From Bradyrhizobium macuxiense (GTDB taxonomy: Bacteria > Pseudomonadota > Alphaproteobacteria > Rhizobiales > Xanthobacteraceae), in NCBI RefSeq assembly GCF_007993935.1, contig NZ_VITY01000013.1, positions 62,001-126,000 of the forward strand: a stretch of DNA of 64,000 nucleotides, read 5' to 3'. Below the pieces are notes generated by a model, which had not been told where the DNA came from, ran no database searches, and was given only the letters and a program-made list of their open reading frames with translations. The translations under genes and the position numbers were made by a program. Shown here piece after piece: positions 49,993 through 59,667 of the stretch (position 1 is the first letter of the stretch; each line of letters opens with the position of its first letter).

Positions 49993-50205
49993 TCAGGCCG
50001 GCGGCCCGGCACTGCGCCGCCGCACGCGGATGCTGGGCTCGTCGACCCAGGCCTCGCGCGCGAACCAGGCATGATCGGCGCGGCAGAACGGGCAGCGGGT
50101 GCGCGAGAAGAACACCGTGCTGCGTCTAAAGCTCTCGCGATCGGTCGTGATGCCGGTGGGTATCGCGTGTCCGGTTTGCGGACATTTCACCATGAGCATG
50201 CCCAT
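49993..50205 (-). CDS. 70-residue probable zinc-ribbon protein
   Basis: Starts MGMLMVKCPQTGHAIPTGI and contains TRCPFCRADHAWFAREAWVD; the Cys at 8, 38 and 41 plus His residues suggest a zinc site. GAGGG precedes the start. The function is unknown. It reads in the same direction as the 65-residue gene, 42 bp apart. Confidence 0.6.
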   Translation of the reverse strand: MGMLMVKCPQTGHAIPTGITTDRESFRRSTVFFSRTRCPFCRADHAWFAREAWVDEPSIRVRRRSAGPPA

Positions 50206-50423
50206 GTGAGCCCTCGATATTGCTTTCTTGCCTCTTGCAGGAAAGCACCGGCCGGTCGGAATGCGCCTCTTGAAGGTGCGGGTACTTGGGGAGCATCGCG
50301 CACCTGCGGCATTTGACGAAGCATCGGGCAGTGGGGGCTGCGTGCTCGTCTGTGGGCTTATTCCAACCGGCCGGATCCCTCCTCGAACGAATCCTCAATA
50401 TGACTTTAGGCGCCGCCTTTTTG

Positions 50424-50828
50424 TCAGGCGGCTTGCTTGATCACCTTCGCGACGTGCGTTCTCACCGGCGCAGCCATGTCCGCCGCAAGCCTCTCGCCAA
50501 GCACCCACAATTCCCTGTTTTGGTCGGATGCCAGCTGGAAGGTCTTGCGGGCATGCTCGGCAGACAAAGCCAGGGCATCGGTGGCTGACCTGGCGCCGAG
50601 GAGATGGACCAGGAAGTCGAGCGCGGAGGCGGCATTGGCCTGCGAGATTTCGAACATCTTGAGCCCGTAGTCGGTCGCGCCTCGCGTACTGCACGAATAG
50701 ATTTCGCCCAGCGCCTCCGCCATCTGCTCGGAGGCGGTTCGTGCGCGGGCAAGACCCTGTTCGGCAAGATTGCCGAAGCCCGGCAACGGCATTGCGAAGA
50801 CGGTGGTGCCATTCGCTGTGACTTTCAT
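50424..50828 (-). CDS. Phasin family protein
   Basis: 134 residues with the phasin_2 pattern: FGNLAEQGLARARTASEQMAEAL, GLKMFEISQANAASALDFLVHLLGA, HARKTFQLASDQNRELWVLGERL. It coats polyhydroxybutyrate granules in rhizobia. A TTG start at 50843 with GGGAG upstream is an alternative. Confidence 0.85.
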   Translation of the reverse strand: MKVTANGTTVFAMPLPGFGNLAEQGLARARTASEQMAEALGEIYSCSTRGATDYGLKMFEISQANAASALDFLVHLLGARSATDALALSAEHARKTFQLASDQNRELWVLGERLAADMAAPVRTHVAKVIKQAA

Positions 50829-51388
50829 CTCACCTTCACTCAAGACGCAGTCTCCCTCTCAAGCGAAAGCCTTCCTCGCAACGCTGCCGCGTCACGAGAG
50901 CCGACGCTCCGTGTTTGGTTCAGATTTTGGGTGAGCTTGAAATCCCGTCCCGACGCTACTGTGCGTGAATGCAAGCGCGATTGTCGGTTCGGTTTGCGAC
51001 TCTTGCGATGAATTTTTTTTGAAATGTCAACTCACACCAACGTATGTTTACGGGGCCTGTGTATGACGTGGATATCGTGAGCAGCAGAACATTCCCGCTT
51101 CGCTGTGAGGTTGCGCAGGTCGCGTTGCGGAAGGGCAAGCGACGGATGTGCAGTCGCACATCATCGCTCGACGCGCGGGCGCCGCGAATTGATGGCGCAA
51201 TTCATCGGGCGCACAACACGTGGTAGTGGATGCCGTAACCGGACACCGCCTTTGGCACAATTCGCATGGTCCATGGGGCCGGCCGCGGCCAAATTGCTGC
51301 AAACAAGGAGTGCCGGGGCGGGACATATTGGGATAACCTTGGTCCGCCGTGGTCCATTCGGCCAGCCGTCAACCCGTCGGTGAAGCCA
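50829..51388. other. Non-coding gap of about 560 bp
   Basis: The gap lies between the phasin and the large cyclase gene. It includes an A/T-rich run (TGAATTTTTTTTG near 51008), which probably belongs to a promoter. Short ORFs here lack ribosome sites and protein-like composition. I see no repeat or RNA gene in it. Confidence 0.4.
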
Positions 51389-54300
51389 ATGCAGCAGATT
51401 GCGGAATGGCTCGAGAAGCTGGGGCTTGGGCAATACGCACTGCGTTTTGCCGAGAACGGCATCGACGTAGGTGTTCTTCCGGAATTGACCGATGAAGACT
51501 TCGACAGGCTCGGCGTCCTGCTCGGCCATCGCCGCAAGATGCTGCGCGCGATCGCCGATCTCAATCAAGCCGAACTGATCGCCGCGCCGATTTGCTCGCA
51601 CGATGCCGAGCGCCGCCATCTCACCGTGATGTTCTGCGACCTGGTCGGCTCGACGGCCTTGTCGGCGCGTCTCGATCCCGAGGACATGTGGGAAGTCATC
51701 CGCGCCTATCGTGCGGCCTGTGTACGGGTGATCGCGACATACGATGGCGTCGTTGCCAGATTTATCGGCGATGGGATCCTCGCTTATTTTGGTTATCCCC
51801 GGGCCCACGAGGATGACGCGGAGCGCGCGGTGCGGGCCGGCCTCGACGTCATCGCCGCAATCGGCAAGCTCGAGATCCGCGCGGACGAGGGGGTTGCGGT
51901 GCGGATCGCGATCGCGAGCGGGCTAGTCGTGGTCGGCGACCTCGTCTCCGGCGCTGTGTCGGAGGAGCAGGCGCTGGTCGGCGATGCGCCGAACGTCGCC
52001 GCGCGGTTGCAGAGCCTTGCGGAGCCGGGGGTGGTCGTCGTGGCCGCCTCGACGCGCCGGCTGCTCGGTAATCTGTTCACGCTTCGCAACCTCGGTCGCC
52101 GCGAGGTCAAAGGCATCTCCGAGCCGATCGCGGTGTGGGCTGTCGAAGGCGAGCCGGCATCGGAAAGCCGTTTCGAGGCGGTGCGTACCGCGCGCTCGAT
52201 CGGCTTCGTCGGCCGCAAGGCGGAGATCGAATTTGCGCTGTCGCGCCAGCAACTGGCGTGGCAGGGCCAGGGCCAGGCGGTGCTGATATCGGGCGAAGCG
52301 GGTATCGGCAAATCCCGCATCGTGGCGATGCTCTCCGACAGTCTCGTGCCCGAGACGTACCGCCGTGTGCGCTATCAATGCTCGCCCTATCACGCCAACA
52401 GCGCGCTGCATCCTTTCGTCGCCCAGCTCGAACGCGCCGCCGGCATCCGCTCGGAGGATGTGCCGGAGCAGAAGCTGGACAAGCTCGAGGCCATGCTGGC
52501 GCTGGGGACGCAGCAGGTCGCCGCCGTGACGCCGCTGATCGCGGCGCTGCTGTCGATCCCGACCGGTAAGCGCTATCCGCCGCTCGGCCTCAGCCCGGCG
52601 CAGCAGCGGCGGCAAACATTCGCAGCGTTGCTCGACCAACTCGAGGGCCTCGCCCGGCAGCAGCCGGTGCTTGTCGTCTGCGAAGACATGCATTGGGCCG
52701 ATGCCACGTCGCTCGAATTGCTCGACCTCGCGGTTGACCGGATCAGGGGGCTGCCGATCCTCATGCTCATGACGTTCAGGCCCGAGTTCGAACCGCCGTG
52801 GGCGGGGCTCGGCAATGTCAGCCTGCTGCGGCTCGATCGGCTCGACCGGCAGGACACGCGCGCCCTGATCGAGCAGGTGACCGTCGGCCGGTTGCTGCCC
52901 GGCGAGATGATGGCACAGATCATCGAGCGAACGGATGGTGTCCCGCTGTTCGTCGAGGAACTGACCAAGATGGTCATGGAGTCGGGGCTGCTCGTCGAGA
53001 ATGCCGGGCGCTATCGCCTCGACAATCCGCTGCCGCCGCTTGCGATCCCGGCGACGCTGCAGGATTCGCTGATGGCCCGGCTCGACCGCCTTGCGCCGGT
53101 CAAGGAGGTGGCGCAGATCGGCGCGGCGATCGGCCGTGAGTTCTCCTATGCGCTGCTGCGCAGCGTGGCCGGGCGCGACGATCTGACGCTTGCCGCGGCG
53201 CTCGCCCAGCTCGAAGAAGCCGAGTTGCTGTTGCGCCGAGGCACGCCGCCGGATGCAAGCTACAGCTTCAAGCACGCGCTGGTCCAGGAAGCGGCTTATG
53301 AGAGCTTGCTCAAGAGCCGCCGGCAACTGCTGCACAAGCAGATCGGTGACGTGCTGCGCGCTAGGTTTGCCGAGATCGCCGAGATCGAGCCGGAAGTCGT
53401 TGCTTATCATTTCACCGAGGCTGGGCTCGGCGAGACCGCGCTGGCGTGGTGGCGCAAGGCCGGTCAGCAGGCGCTGAAGCGCTCGGCCTATTGCGAGGCG
53501 ATCGCGCATCTCGGCAAGGCGGTCGCCATCGCCGATGAATTGCCCGACGAGCCGGGTCGGATGATCGGCCGGCTCCATCTGCAGATCGCCTACGGCCGCG
53601 CGTTGCGGGGCAGTCTCGGACACAGTGCCCCCGAGACGGTGGCCGCCTGGACGCGCGCCCGGCGGTTCGCCTCTGACATCGATGATCCAATCGAACTGGC
53701 GCCGATCCAGTCGGGCCTCTTCAACGCCTGCTTGACCCACGGCGAGCTCGCGCCGATGCGGGAGTTGGCGGAGGCGATCATGGGAGCGGCGGAACGGCAT
53801 CGGGAATCGCCGGTGGCGACGATCGTCGCGCGCTGGACCAGCGGGGTGACCTCGTGGTTCGCGGGCGACTATCTGAACGCGGGCATCCATCTCGAGCAGG
53901 CGTTCGCTGCTTATGGGACCGAGCGGGATCCGGCAACGTTCAAGGCGTCGACGCTCGATCTGCCGTTCGTCATCATGAGGTTTCTGGCTCTCGTGCTTTG
54001 GCCGCGTGGCGAGATCGATCGGGCCCGGCAGCTCGCGGGCGCAGCAGTGAGCGTCTCCGGCGAACAGCGCGCGCTCGCGCGTGCCAATGCGCTGGTTCAC
54101 AAGGCGGTTTTCGACGGGCTGTGCGGCAGCCGGTTGCGGCAGACCGAGACGATCCTCGCCCTCGGACTGGCGCAGGATCACACGATGCCGCTGTATGTCG
54201 CCGCCGGCACCTATCTCAATGGTTTGGCGAAATGGCGCGCCGGCGACCGGTCGGCAGGTCTCGCGGACATGCAGCGCGGCTGGACACTGCTTCACGAGAA

Positions 54301-54748
54301 CGACTGCTACCTCTGTGATCCCTTCTGGGGATTGCAGATTGCGGTGGCGAATGCAGAGGCCGGCCTTGTCGAGGCGGGACTCGACATCATCAGCGAGCTG
54401 ATCGACGCGACGGCGCAATCCGGGCAGCACTGGCTGGATGCCGAGCTCCACCGCGTGTTGGGTGAGCTGCGGGCGCGTCGCGACACCCCTGACATTTCCG
54501 GCGCCGAGGATGCCTTCCACCGCGCACTCGAAATTGCTCGAAGGCAACAGACGAAGACGTTCGAACTGCGCAGCGCATTGGGACTTGCACGCCTATACGT
54601 CGGCAATGGCCGGGCGGATGCGGTGCCGGGGGTGCTTGCGCCGGTGCGCGCATGCTTCGATGCCGGGCAGGATCTCGCCGAGATCGGGGAGGCCGACGAA
54701 CTGCTCGGCCATGCGGATTGGCCGGGCCGCCACTCCCGTGCATCCTGA
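51389..54748 (+). CDS. SAM-adenylate cyclase-ATPase-TPR regulator
   Basis: 1119 residues. Domains in order: a SAM domain (about 1-60; IAEWLEKLGLGQYALRF), a class III cyclase (about 70-230; VMFCDLVGSTALSARLD with the first metal Asp, FIGDGILAYFGYP with the second, GDAPNVAARLQSL), an AAA/STAND ATPase (Walker A GEAGIGKS near 302, Walker B VVCEDMHWAD near 429) and a long helical TPR-like C-terminus (about 650-1110). It resembles soluble adenylate cyclases such as CyaA-like rhizobial proteins. It would make cAMP under control of the ATPase and TPR signal module. Starts further upstream are possible. Confidence 0.88.
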   Translation: MQQIAEWLEKLGLGQYALRFAENGIDVGVLPELTDEDFDRLGVLLGHRRKMLRAIADLNQAELIAAPICSHDAERRHLTVMFCDLVGSTALSARLDPEDMWEVIRAYRAACVRVIATYDGVVARFIGDGILAYFGYPRAHEDDAERAVRAGLDVIAAIGKLEIRADEGVAVRIAIASGLVVVGDLVSGAVSEEQALVGDAPNVAARLQSLAEPGVVVVAASTRRLLGNLFTLRNLGRREVKGISEPIAVWAVEGEPASESRFEAVRTARSIGFVGRKAEIEFALSRQQLAWQGQGQAVLISGEAGIGKSRIVAMLSDSLVPETYRRVRYQCSPYHANSALHPFVAQLERAAGIRSEDVPEQKLDKLEAMLALGTQQVAAVTPLIAALLSIPTGKRYPPLGLSPAQQRRQTFAALLDQLEGLARQQPVLVVCEDMHWADATSLELLDLAVDRIRGLPILMLMTFRPEFEPPWAGLGNVSLLRLDRLDRQDTRALIEQVTVGRLLPGEMMAQIIERTDGVPLFVEELTKMVMESGLLVENAGRYRLDNPLPPLAIPATLQDSLMARLDRLAPVKEVAQIGAAIGREFSYALLRSVAGRDDLTLAAALAQLEEAELLLRRGTPPDASYSFKHALVQEAAYESLLKSRRQLLHKQIGDVLRARFAEIAEIEPEVVAYHFTEAGLGETALAWWRKAGQQALKRSAYCEAIAHLGKAVAIADELPDEPGRMIGRLHLQIAYGRALRGSLGHSAPETVAAWTRARRFASDIDDPIELAPIQSGLFNACLTHGELAPMRELAEAIMGAAERHRESPVATIVARWTSGVTSWFAGDYLNAGIHLEQAFAAYGTERDPATFKASTLDLPFVIMRFLALVLWPRGEIDRARQLAGAAVSVSGEQRALARANALVHKAVFDGLCGSRLRQTETILALGLAQDHTMPLYVAAGTYLNGLAKWRAGDRSAGLADMQRGWTLLHENDCYLCDPFWGLQIAVANAEAGLVEAGLDIISELIDATAQSGQHWLDAELHRVLGELRARRDTPDISGAEDAFHRALEIARRQQTKTFELRSALGLARLYVGNGRADAVPGVLAPVRACFDAGQDLAEIGEADELLGHADWPGRHSRAS

Positions 54749-54770
54749 CGGGAGCCGGTCGTGACAAACA

Positions 54771-54798
54771 AAAACCCCGGCATCGCTGCCGGGGTTTT
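54771..54798. terminator. Bidirectional terminator between cyclase and groEL
   Basis: AAAACCCCGGC, 6-base loop, GCCGGGGTTTT. The stem is 11 bp and perfect, and T runs exist on both strands, so it serves both convergent genes. Confidence 0.9.
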
Positions 54799-54828
54799 GC
54801 ATTTCGTGGCTTGCCTTGAGTGGCTGGA

Positions 54829-56469
<1,641 letters not shown>

Positions 56470-56514
56470 CTGAATTTTTCCTTGAGAGATTTAACCTGGG
56501 AGGGAGGGAGGCGC

Positions 56515-56829
56515 TTAGGCCGCCTTCTTCTTGGAAGCGGGGACGTCGAGGACGCCCATGATGTCGCTTTCCTTCATGATCAGCAGGTCTTCGCCGTCGA
56601 TCTTGACCTCGGTGCCCGACCACTTGCCGAACAGGACGCGGTCGCCGACCTTGACGTCGATGGGGATCAGCTTGCCAGCTTCATCGCGGCCACCCGGGCC
56701 AACGGCGATGACTTCGCCCTGCGAGGGCTTTTCCTTGGCACTGTCCGGAATGATGATGCCGCCAGCGGTCTTCTCTTCGGCGTCGATACGCTTAACCACG
56801 ACGCGGTCGTGAAGCGGACGGAATTTCAT
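56515..56829 (-). CDS. groS: 10-kDa co-chaperonin GroES
   Basis: 104 residues. The mobile loop (EEKTAGGIIIPDSAKEKP) that contacts GroEL and the KFRPLHDRVVVKR start are typical. AGGAGGA is the ribosome site. The promoter and CIRCE element lie immediately upstream. Confidence 0.98.
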   Translation of the reverse strand: MKFRPLHDRVVVKRIDAEEKTAGGIIIPDSAKEKPSQGEVIAVGPGGRDEAGKLIPIDVKVGDRVLFGKWSGTEVKIDGEDLLIMKESDIMGVLDVPASKKKAA

Positions 56830-56873
56830 GCAGTCCTCCTAAATATTTGCGGATGCTGTAGATTTTTGGAGTT

Positions 56874-56900
56874 TTAGCAGTCCAGCCCAGCGAGTGCCAG
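56874..56900 (-). promoter_or_regulatory. CIRCE element (HrcA operator) of groESL
   Basis: TTAGCAGTC, 9 bases, GAGTGCCAG. Compared with the consensus TTAGCACTC-N9-GAGTGCTAA it has 15 of 18 matches and the exact 9-base spacing. It sits between promoter and groES, where HrcA blocks transcription until heat stress. Confidence 0.85.
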
Positions 56901-56913
56901 ACTGGTTGGGCAG

Positions 56914-56942
56914 GAGATAGGCCAAGCCTTGGCGGCGGGCAA
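56914..56942 (-). promoter_or_regulatory. Promoter of groES-groEL
   Basis: On the minus strand TTGCCC (56937-56942), 17 bp, TATCTC (56914-56919). It lies just upstream of the CIRCE element. The flanking CTTG and CCTAT bases also fit a heat-shock sigma-32 reading. The gap 56830-57222 holds no gene. Confidence 0.55.
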
Positions 56943-57222
56943 GTGCCTCTAGCAGAAAAATTGGCACTCGTAAGTGTCGGTTGCCAGAAGGATATCGGGA
57001 TCATTTCGGCAAGCTTAATGCCGCCCCGAGGGCGCGCCGAGGCTATTAGCAGATGCGGTAAGCTGCTGCCAACGCACGAAATTTCAACAACCTATTAAAC
57101 ATTTAGGCTTGAGATGAGTTAGTCGCGTGCGTCACATTTCTCTCATGTGAGCGCATCCATTGCCGGTGGTCCGGCGGGGAGGTCGGCCACCATGTGAATG
57201 CGCTCCGTCACAGGAGGTTGGC

Positions 57223-57513
57223 ATGGTCTCGCGAGTTGGTGGGGTTGTTTCCGACGATTTCAGGAAGCAGTTGCTGGGGTATGGGCTGACGACGGCGCAG
57301 ATCCTCTATCGGATGCCGGATCACCCTTCGTTGCTGCAAACCTATGTCTGGCAGAACTACGACCTGTTTCCGAAATTTCCGGCACTGCAGGATTTCCTCG
57401 CCTTCTGGCAGCAGAAGCTCGAGGGCCCGCTGTTCTCGGTGACGGTGGCGCATTCCAAGCTGGTCAAGCCGGCCGAGCTGCGCGCCGTCGACGGCGTGTT
57501 CCGGCTGCATTGA
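57223..57513 (+). CDS. usg: Usg family protein
   Basis: 96 residues with the Usg pattern: DFRKQLLGYGLTTAQILYRMP, DHPSLLQTYVWQNYDLFPKFP, AHSKLVKPAELRAV. AGGAGG precedes the ATG. Usg proteins are common in alphaproteobacteria, some of them near trp genes; the function is unknown. Confidence 0.9.
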   Translation: MVSRVGGVVSDDFRKQLLGYGLTTAQILYRMPDHPSLLQTYVWQNYDLFPKFPALQDFLAFWQQKLEGPLFSVTVAHSKLVKPAELRAVDGVFRLH

Positions 57514-57625
57514 TCCGCTGAGGGCGCAAGGCAAGGAGGCAAGGCGCGGCGATGCGCCTTTGCCCACCTCGCGCGGTGCGAGTTGTGTTAGCCTCCGCCC
57601 GCCAGAAAAAGACGGGAGGCGAACA

Positions 57626-58192
57626 ATGGCCAAGAAGACGGCATCAAGATCCGCAGCCAAGACCGCGGTGAAGAAGAAATGGACCGGGCTCGGCGCCGGT
57701 GCCAAAAAATCGTCCGCGCGCAAGACCATCAAGTCCAAGGGCCGCGTCTCGGCGGCGAAGAAGAGCGCGCCCAAAACAGCAACCAAGACAGCGACCAAGG
57801 CACGGCCGAAGCAGCGCGTCGCCATCAGCCATCACCGCGAAGAGGACTTCAAGGCCGATGGCTTGCGCGCCTACGCCAAGTATCGCGACCTCGGCATCGC
57901 TGCCGCCTCGCATGGCCTCGCTCAGGCGCATGTGATCCGGCTGCAGGGACCGTGCAATCCAGATGAAGTTTCGAAGCTGCACTTCCACGATGTCGAATTC
58001 CAGATGGTCTATGTGCTCAAGGGTTGGGTGAAGACCTACATGGAAGGCGAGGGCGAGACGTTGATGAAGGAAGGCAGCGCCTGGACCCAGCCGCCGCGCA
58101 TCCGGCACATGATCCTGGACTACTCCGACGATGTCGAACTGCTGGAAGTGATCCTGCCGGCCGAGTTCAAGACGGTGGAGTTGAAGGCGTAG
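57626..58192 (+). CDS. Cupin-domain protein with histone H1-like Lys/Ala tail
   Basis: 188 residues. The first about 70 residues are Lys/Ala/Thr/Ser-rich (AKKTASRSAAKTAVKKKW, KKSAPKTATKTATKAR), like bacterial histone H1-type tails. The rest is a cupin fold: SKLHFHDVEFQMVYVLKGWVKTYMEGEGE, with His and Glu as likely metal ligands, and GSAWTQPPRIRHM. GGGAGG precedes the start. Its tail could bind DNA or acidic surfaces; the cupin substrate is unknown. The last 44 bases are duplicated at 58836-58877. Confidence 0.75.
   Translation: MAKKTASRSAAKTAVKKKWTGLGAGAKKSSARKTIKSKGRVSAAKKSAPKTATKTATKARPKQRVAISHHREEDFKADGLRAYAKYRDLGIAAASHGLAQAHVIRLQGPCNPDEVSKLHFHDVEFQMVYVLKGWVKTYMEGEGETLMKEGSAWTQPPRIRHMILDYSDDVELLEVILPAEFKTVELKA
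58141..58191 (+). repeat. Direct repeat, left copy (3' end of the cupin gene)
   Basis: Begins GCTGGAAGTGATCCTGCCGG and ends GTTGAAGGCGTA. A slightly shorter copy (58830-58877) lies downstream of the next gene. The two copies flank about 640 bp that includes the 58272-58745 gene and one family B repeat. Confidence 0.85.
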
Positions 58193-58271
58193 GCATCTAG
58201 CAAGGCAACATTGGTTACCTCGCTCCGCTTGCCGGGGCGAGGCGGTGTCACTCCGAGCGTCCTGGGCTCCG

Positions 58272-58745
58272 ATGTTCGAGTTTCCCCCTCACTTCCAGAT
58301 TCTTCTAACTGACTTGCACGAACCAGAAGAGAACACCTTGCGCGTGGTCGTAACGGAGGTGAAGACGCTCTCCGCCCATGCGCCGGGACGTTTTCCTCCC
58401 TCGTCGCTGTCGCCGATAGCGATCGCTGCGGACTCAAGATGTCTTGAGTTCGTCTGGCACCAATACGTTGCCTGGCAGGTCCGCAACGAGTCATTTGCGT
58501 TGCCGGAAGAGGGTGGACAGTTTGGAGTGTTTGTAGAGAGGAATACGTCGGCCTATCTTCGATTTCTTGAAGAGACGACGTTTGCAGCGTCGGTCGTCCA
58601 AAAGCCCATGAGACATTGGTCGATCAACTGCCTCAATCACTGTGTCGATATTGTATCTTTTGGCGAGCCCCGTGTCGGCCAGATCGAGCCGTCACGGGAC
58701 GTTCGCTTCTGGTCCGGCTCAAACTGGTTCTCCGAAGCTTCGTAG
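58272..58745 (+). CDS. Hypothetical protein on a probably inserted segment
   Basis: 157 residues, no recognised domain. It contains FEFPPHFQILLTDLHEPEEN, HAPGRFPPSSLSPIAIAAD and EGGQFGVFVERNTSAYLRFL. Base composition is visibly more A/T-rich than the neighbours, and no good ribosome site is seen. The stop codon TAG is supplied by the family B repeat (GTAGCCCGG). The gene is enclosed by the direct repeats of the cupin gene end, so it was likely acquired or moved. Confidence 0.45.
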   Translation: MFEFPPHFQILLTDLHEPEENTLRVVVTEVKTLSAHAPGRFPPSSLSPIAIAADSRCLEFVWHQYVAWQVRNESFALPEEGGQFGVFVERNTSAYLRFLEETTFAASVVQKPMRHWSINCLNHCVDIVSFGEPRVGQIEPSRDVRFWSGSNWFSEAS

Positions 58746-58826
58746 CCCGGATGGAGCGAAGCGAAATCCGGGACTCGTACCCGCGGTGACACGGCCCCGG
58801 ATTGCGCTTCGCTCCATCCGGGCTAC
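58742..58826. repeat. Palindromic repeat, family B copy 2
   Basis: Ends GTAGCCCGGATGGAGCG and CGCTCCATCCGGGCTAC, the same as 16163-16250. Confidence 0.85.
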
Positions 58827-58829
58827 GAC

Positions 58830-58877
58830 GCTGGGGTGATCCTGCCGGCCGAGTCAGACGATGGAGTTGAAGGCGTA
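58830..58877 (+). repeat. Direct repeat, right copy (decayed end of the cupin gene)
   Basis: GCTGGGGTGATCCTGCCGG ... GTTGAAGGCGTA. Compared with 58141-58191 it has a few base changes and three missing bases, so it no longer reads as the cupin frame. Confidence 0.85.
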
Positions 58878-58887
58878 ACTCTCCCGT

Positions 58888-59012
58888 CGTCATTCCGGGG
58901 CGCGCGCAACGGGAGCCCGGAATCCATTTCTCCGCTGGGGCTGCGGCCTGATGGATTCCGGCTCGGCGCTATGCGCCGCCCTCAGATGCGCAATTGTGCA
59001 TCGGGGAATGAC
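58888..59012. repeat. Composite repeat with family C start, overlapping the TetR 3' end
   Basis: It begins CGTCATTCCGGGGCGCG and ends CATCGGGGAATGAC, with an inner GCGCAATTGTGCATC-type dyad and GGAATCCAT/ATGGATTCC arms. The last 31 bases lie inside the TetR coding region (58982 onward). Confidence 0.7.
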
Positions 59013-59587
59013 ACGGGTTCACACAGCCTCGGGACACTGACTTCCGCCAGCGCTTCGAATATCGCCGGCGTGCGTTCCAGGCGGGCGATCGTTCGCGCGC
59101 CTTCGAGGGCGGCGACCAATGCGGCTGCGGTAGAGGATGCGCGCGCGGGAGTGAAACCGCATCCCCGAAAATGCTCCGCGACAATCTCGGTCGAATCCAC
59201 AAATCCACGCGCGACCCGTTTGGTCAGCTCGGCGTCGAGCGCGGGCAGCTCATTCGCCAGATTTTGCATCAGACAGCCGTACTGGAAATCAGAGGCGACC
59301 ATTTCGGCGGCGAATGCGCGGAAAATCTCCTGAACGAAATTGAGGGCATCACCCGCCGTATTCGCCGAGATGCTCCGCAAAACAGCAATTCTAGCCGCGA
59401 CGTAGTGATCGATCGCTTCTTCCGCGAGCTGTGCCTTGCCGCGTGGAAAGTGAAAGTAGAACGATCCTTTCGGCGCACCGCTTTCTGCAATGATCTGGGT
59501 CAATCCAGTCGCGGTGTAGCCCTGGATGCGAAACAGTCGTTGGGCCGTGGCAATCGCGCGAGCGCGGGCGTCAGTCTTACGTGGCAT
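58982..59587 (-). CDS. TetR family transcriptional regulator
   Basis: 201 residues. The helix-turn-helix has ARAIATAQRLFRIQGYTATGLTQI and GAPKGSFYFHFPRGKAQL. The C-terminal ligand domain resembles the YcdC/AcuR-like group (GCLMQNLANELPALDAELTK). The last residues (SFPDAQLRI) are encoded by repeat sequence. It is divergent from the alpha/beta hydrolase, with a 35-bp palindrome between them; it very likely represses that gene. Confidence 0.9.
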   Translation of the reverse strand: MPRKTDARARAIATAQRLFRIQGYTATGLTQIIAESGAPKGSFYFHFPRGKAQLAEEAIDHYVAARIAVLRSISANTAGDALNFVQEIFRAFAAEMVASDFQYGCLMQNLANELPALDAELTKRVARGFVDSTEIVAEHFRGCGFTPARASSTAAALVAALEGARTIARLERTPAIFEALAEVSVPRLCEPVSFPDAQLRI

Positions 59588-59619
59588 GGCGGAAACATAA
59601 TCCGTTTCGCTTGACGCCG

Positions 59620-59654
59620 CTATGGTGATCGCCATACTATGGCGATCACCATAG
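59620..59654. promoter_or_regulatory. 35-bp perfect palindrome, double TetR operator
   Basis: 17-bp arms 59620-59636 and 59638-59654 around a central C. Each arm itself contains a 16-bp near-palindrome, TATGGTGATCGCCATA and TATGGCGATCACCATA. A plus-strand promoter fits over it (TTGACG 59611-59616, 16 bp, CATACT 59633-59638), so binding would block the hydrolase promoter. Confidence 0.75.
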
Positions 59655-59667
59655 AAAGAGTCCGGCG

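Noticed and set aside
51044..51226. A 60-codon plus-strand ORF in the gap before the large cyclase
   Set aside because: No ribosome site, mixed composition and no recognisable features.
51923..54547. A very long minus-strand open frame opposite the cyclase-ATPase gene
   Set aside because: It is an antisense shadow of a high-G+C coding region; composition is rich in Arg/His/Gln/Asp, with no ribosome site or domain.
56961..56987. A second CIRCE-like pair, TTGGCACTC-N9-GGTTGCCAG
   Set aside because: The right half matches poorly (6 of 9 to the left arm's complement) and it lies upstream of the promoter, unlike the good site at 56874.
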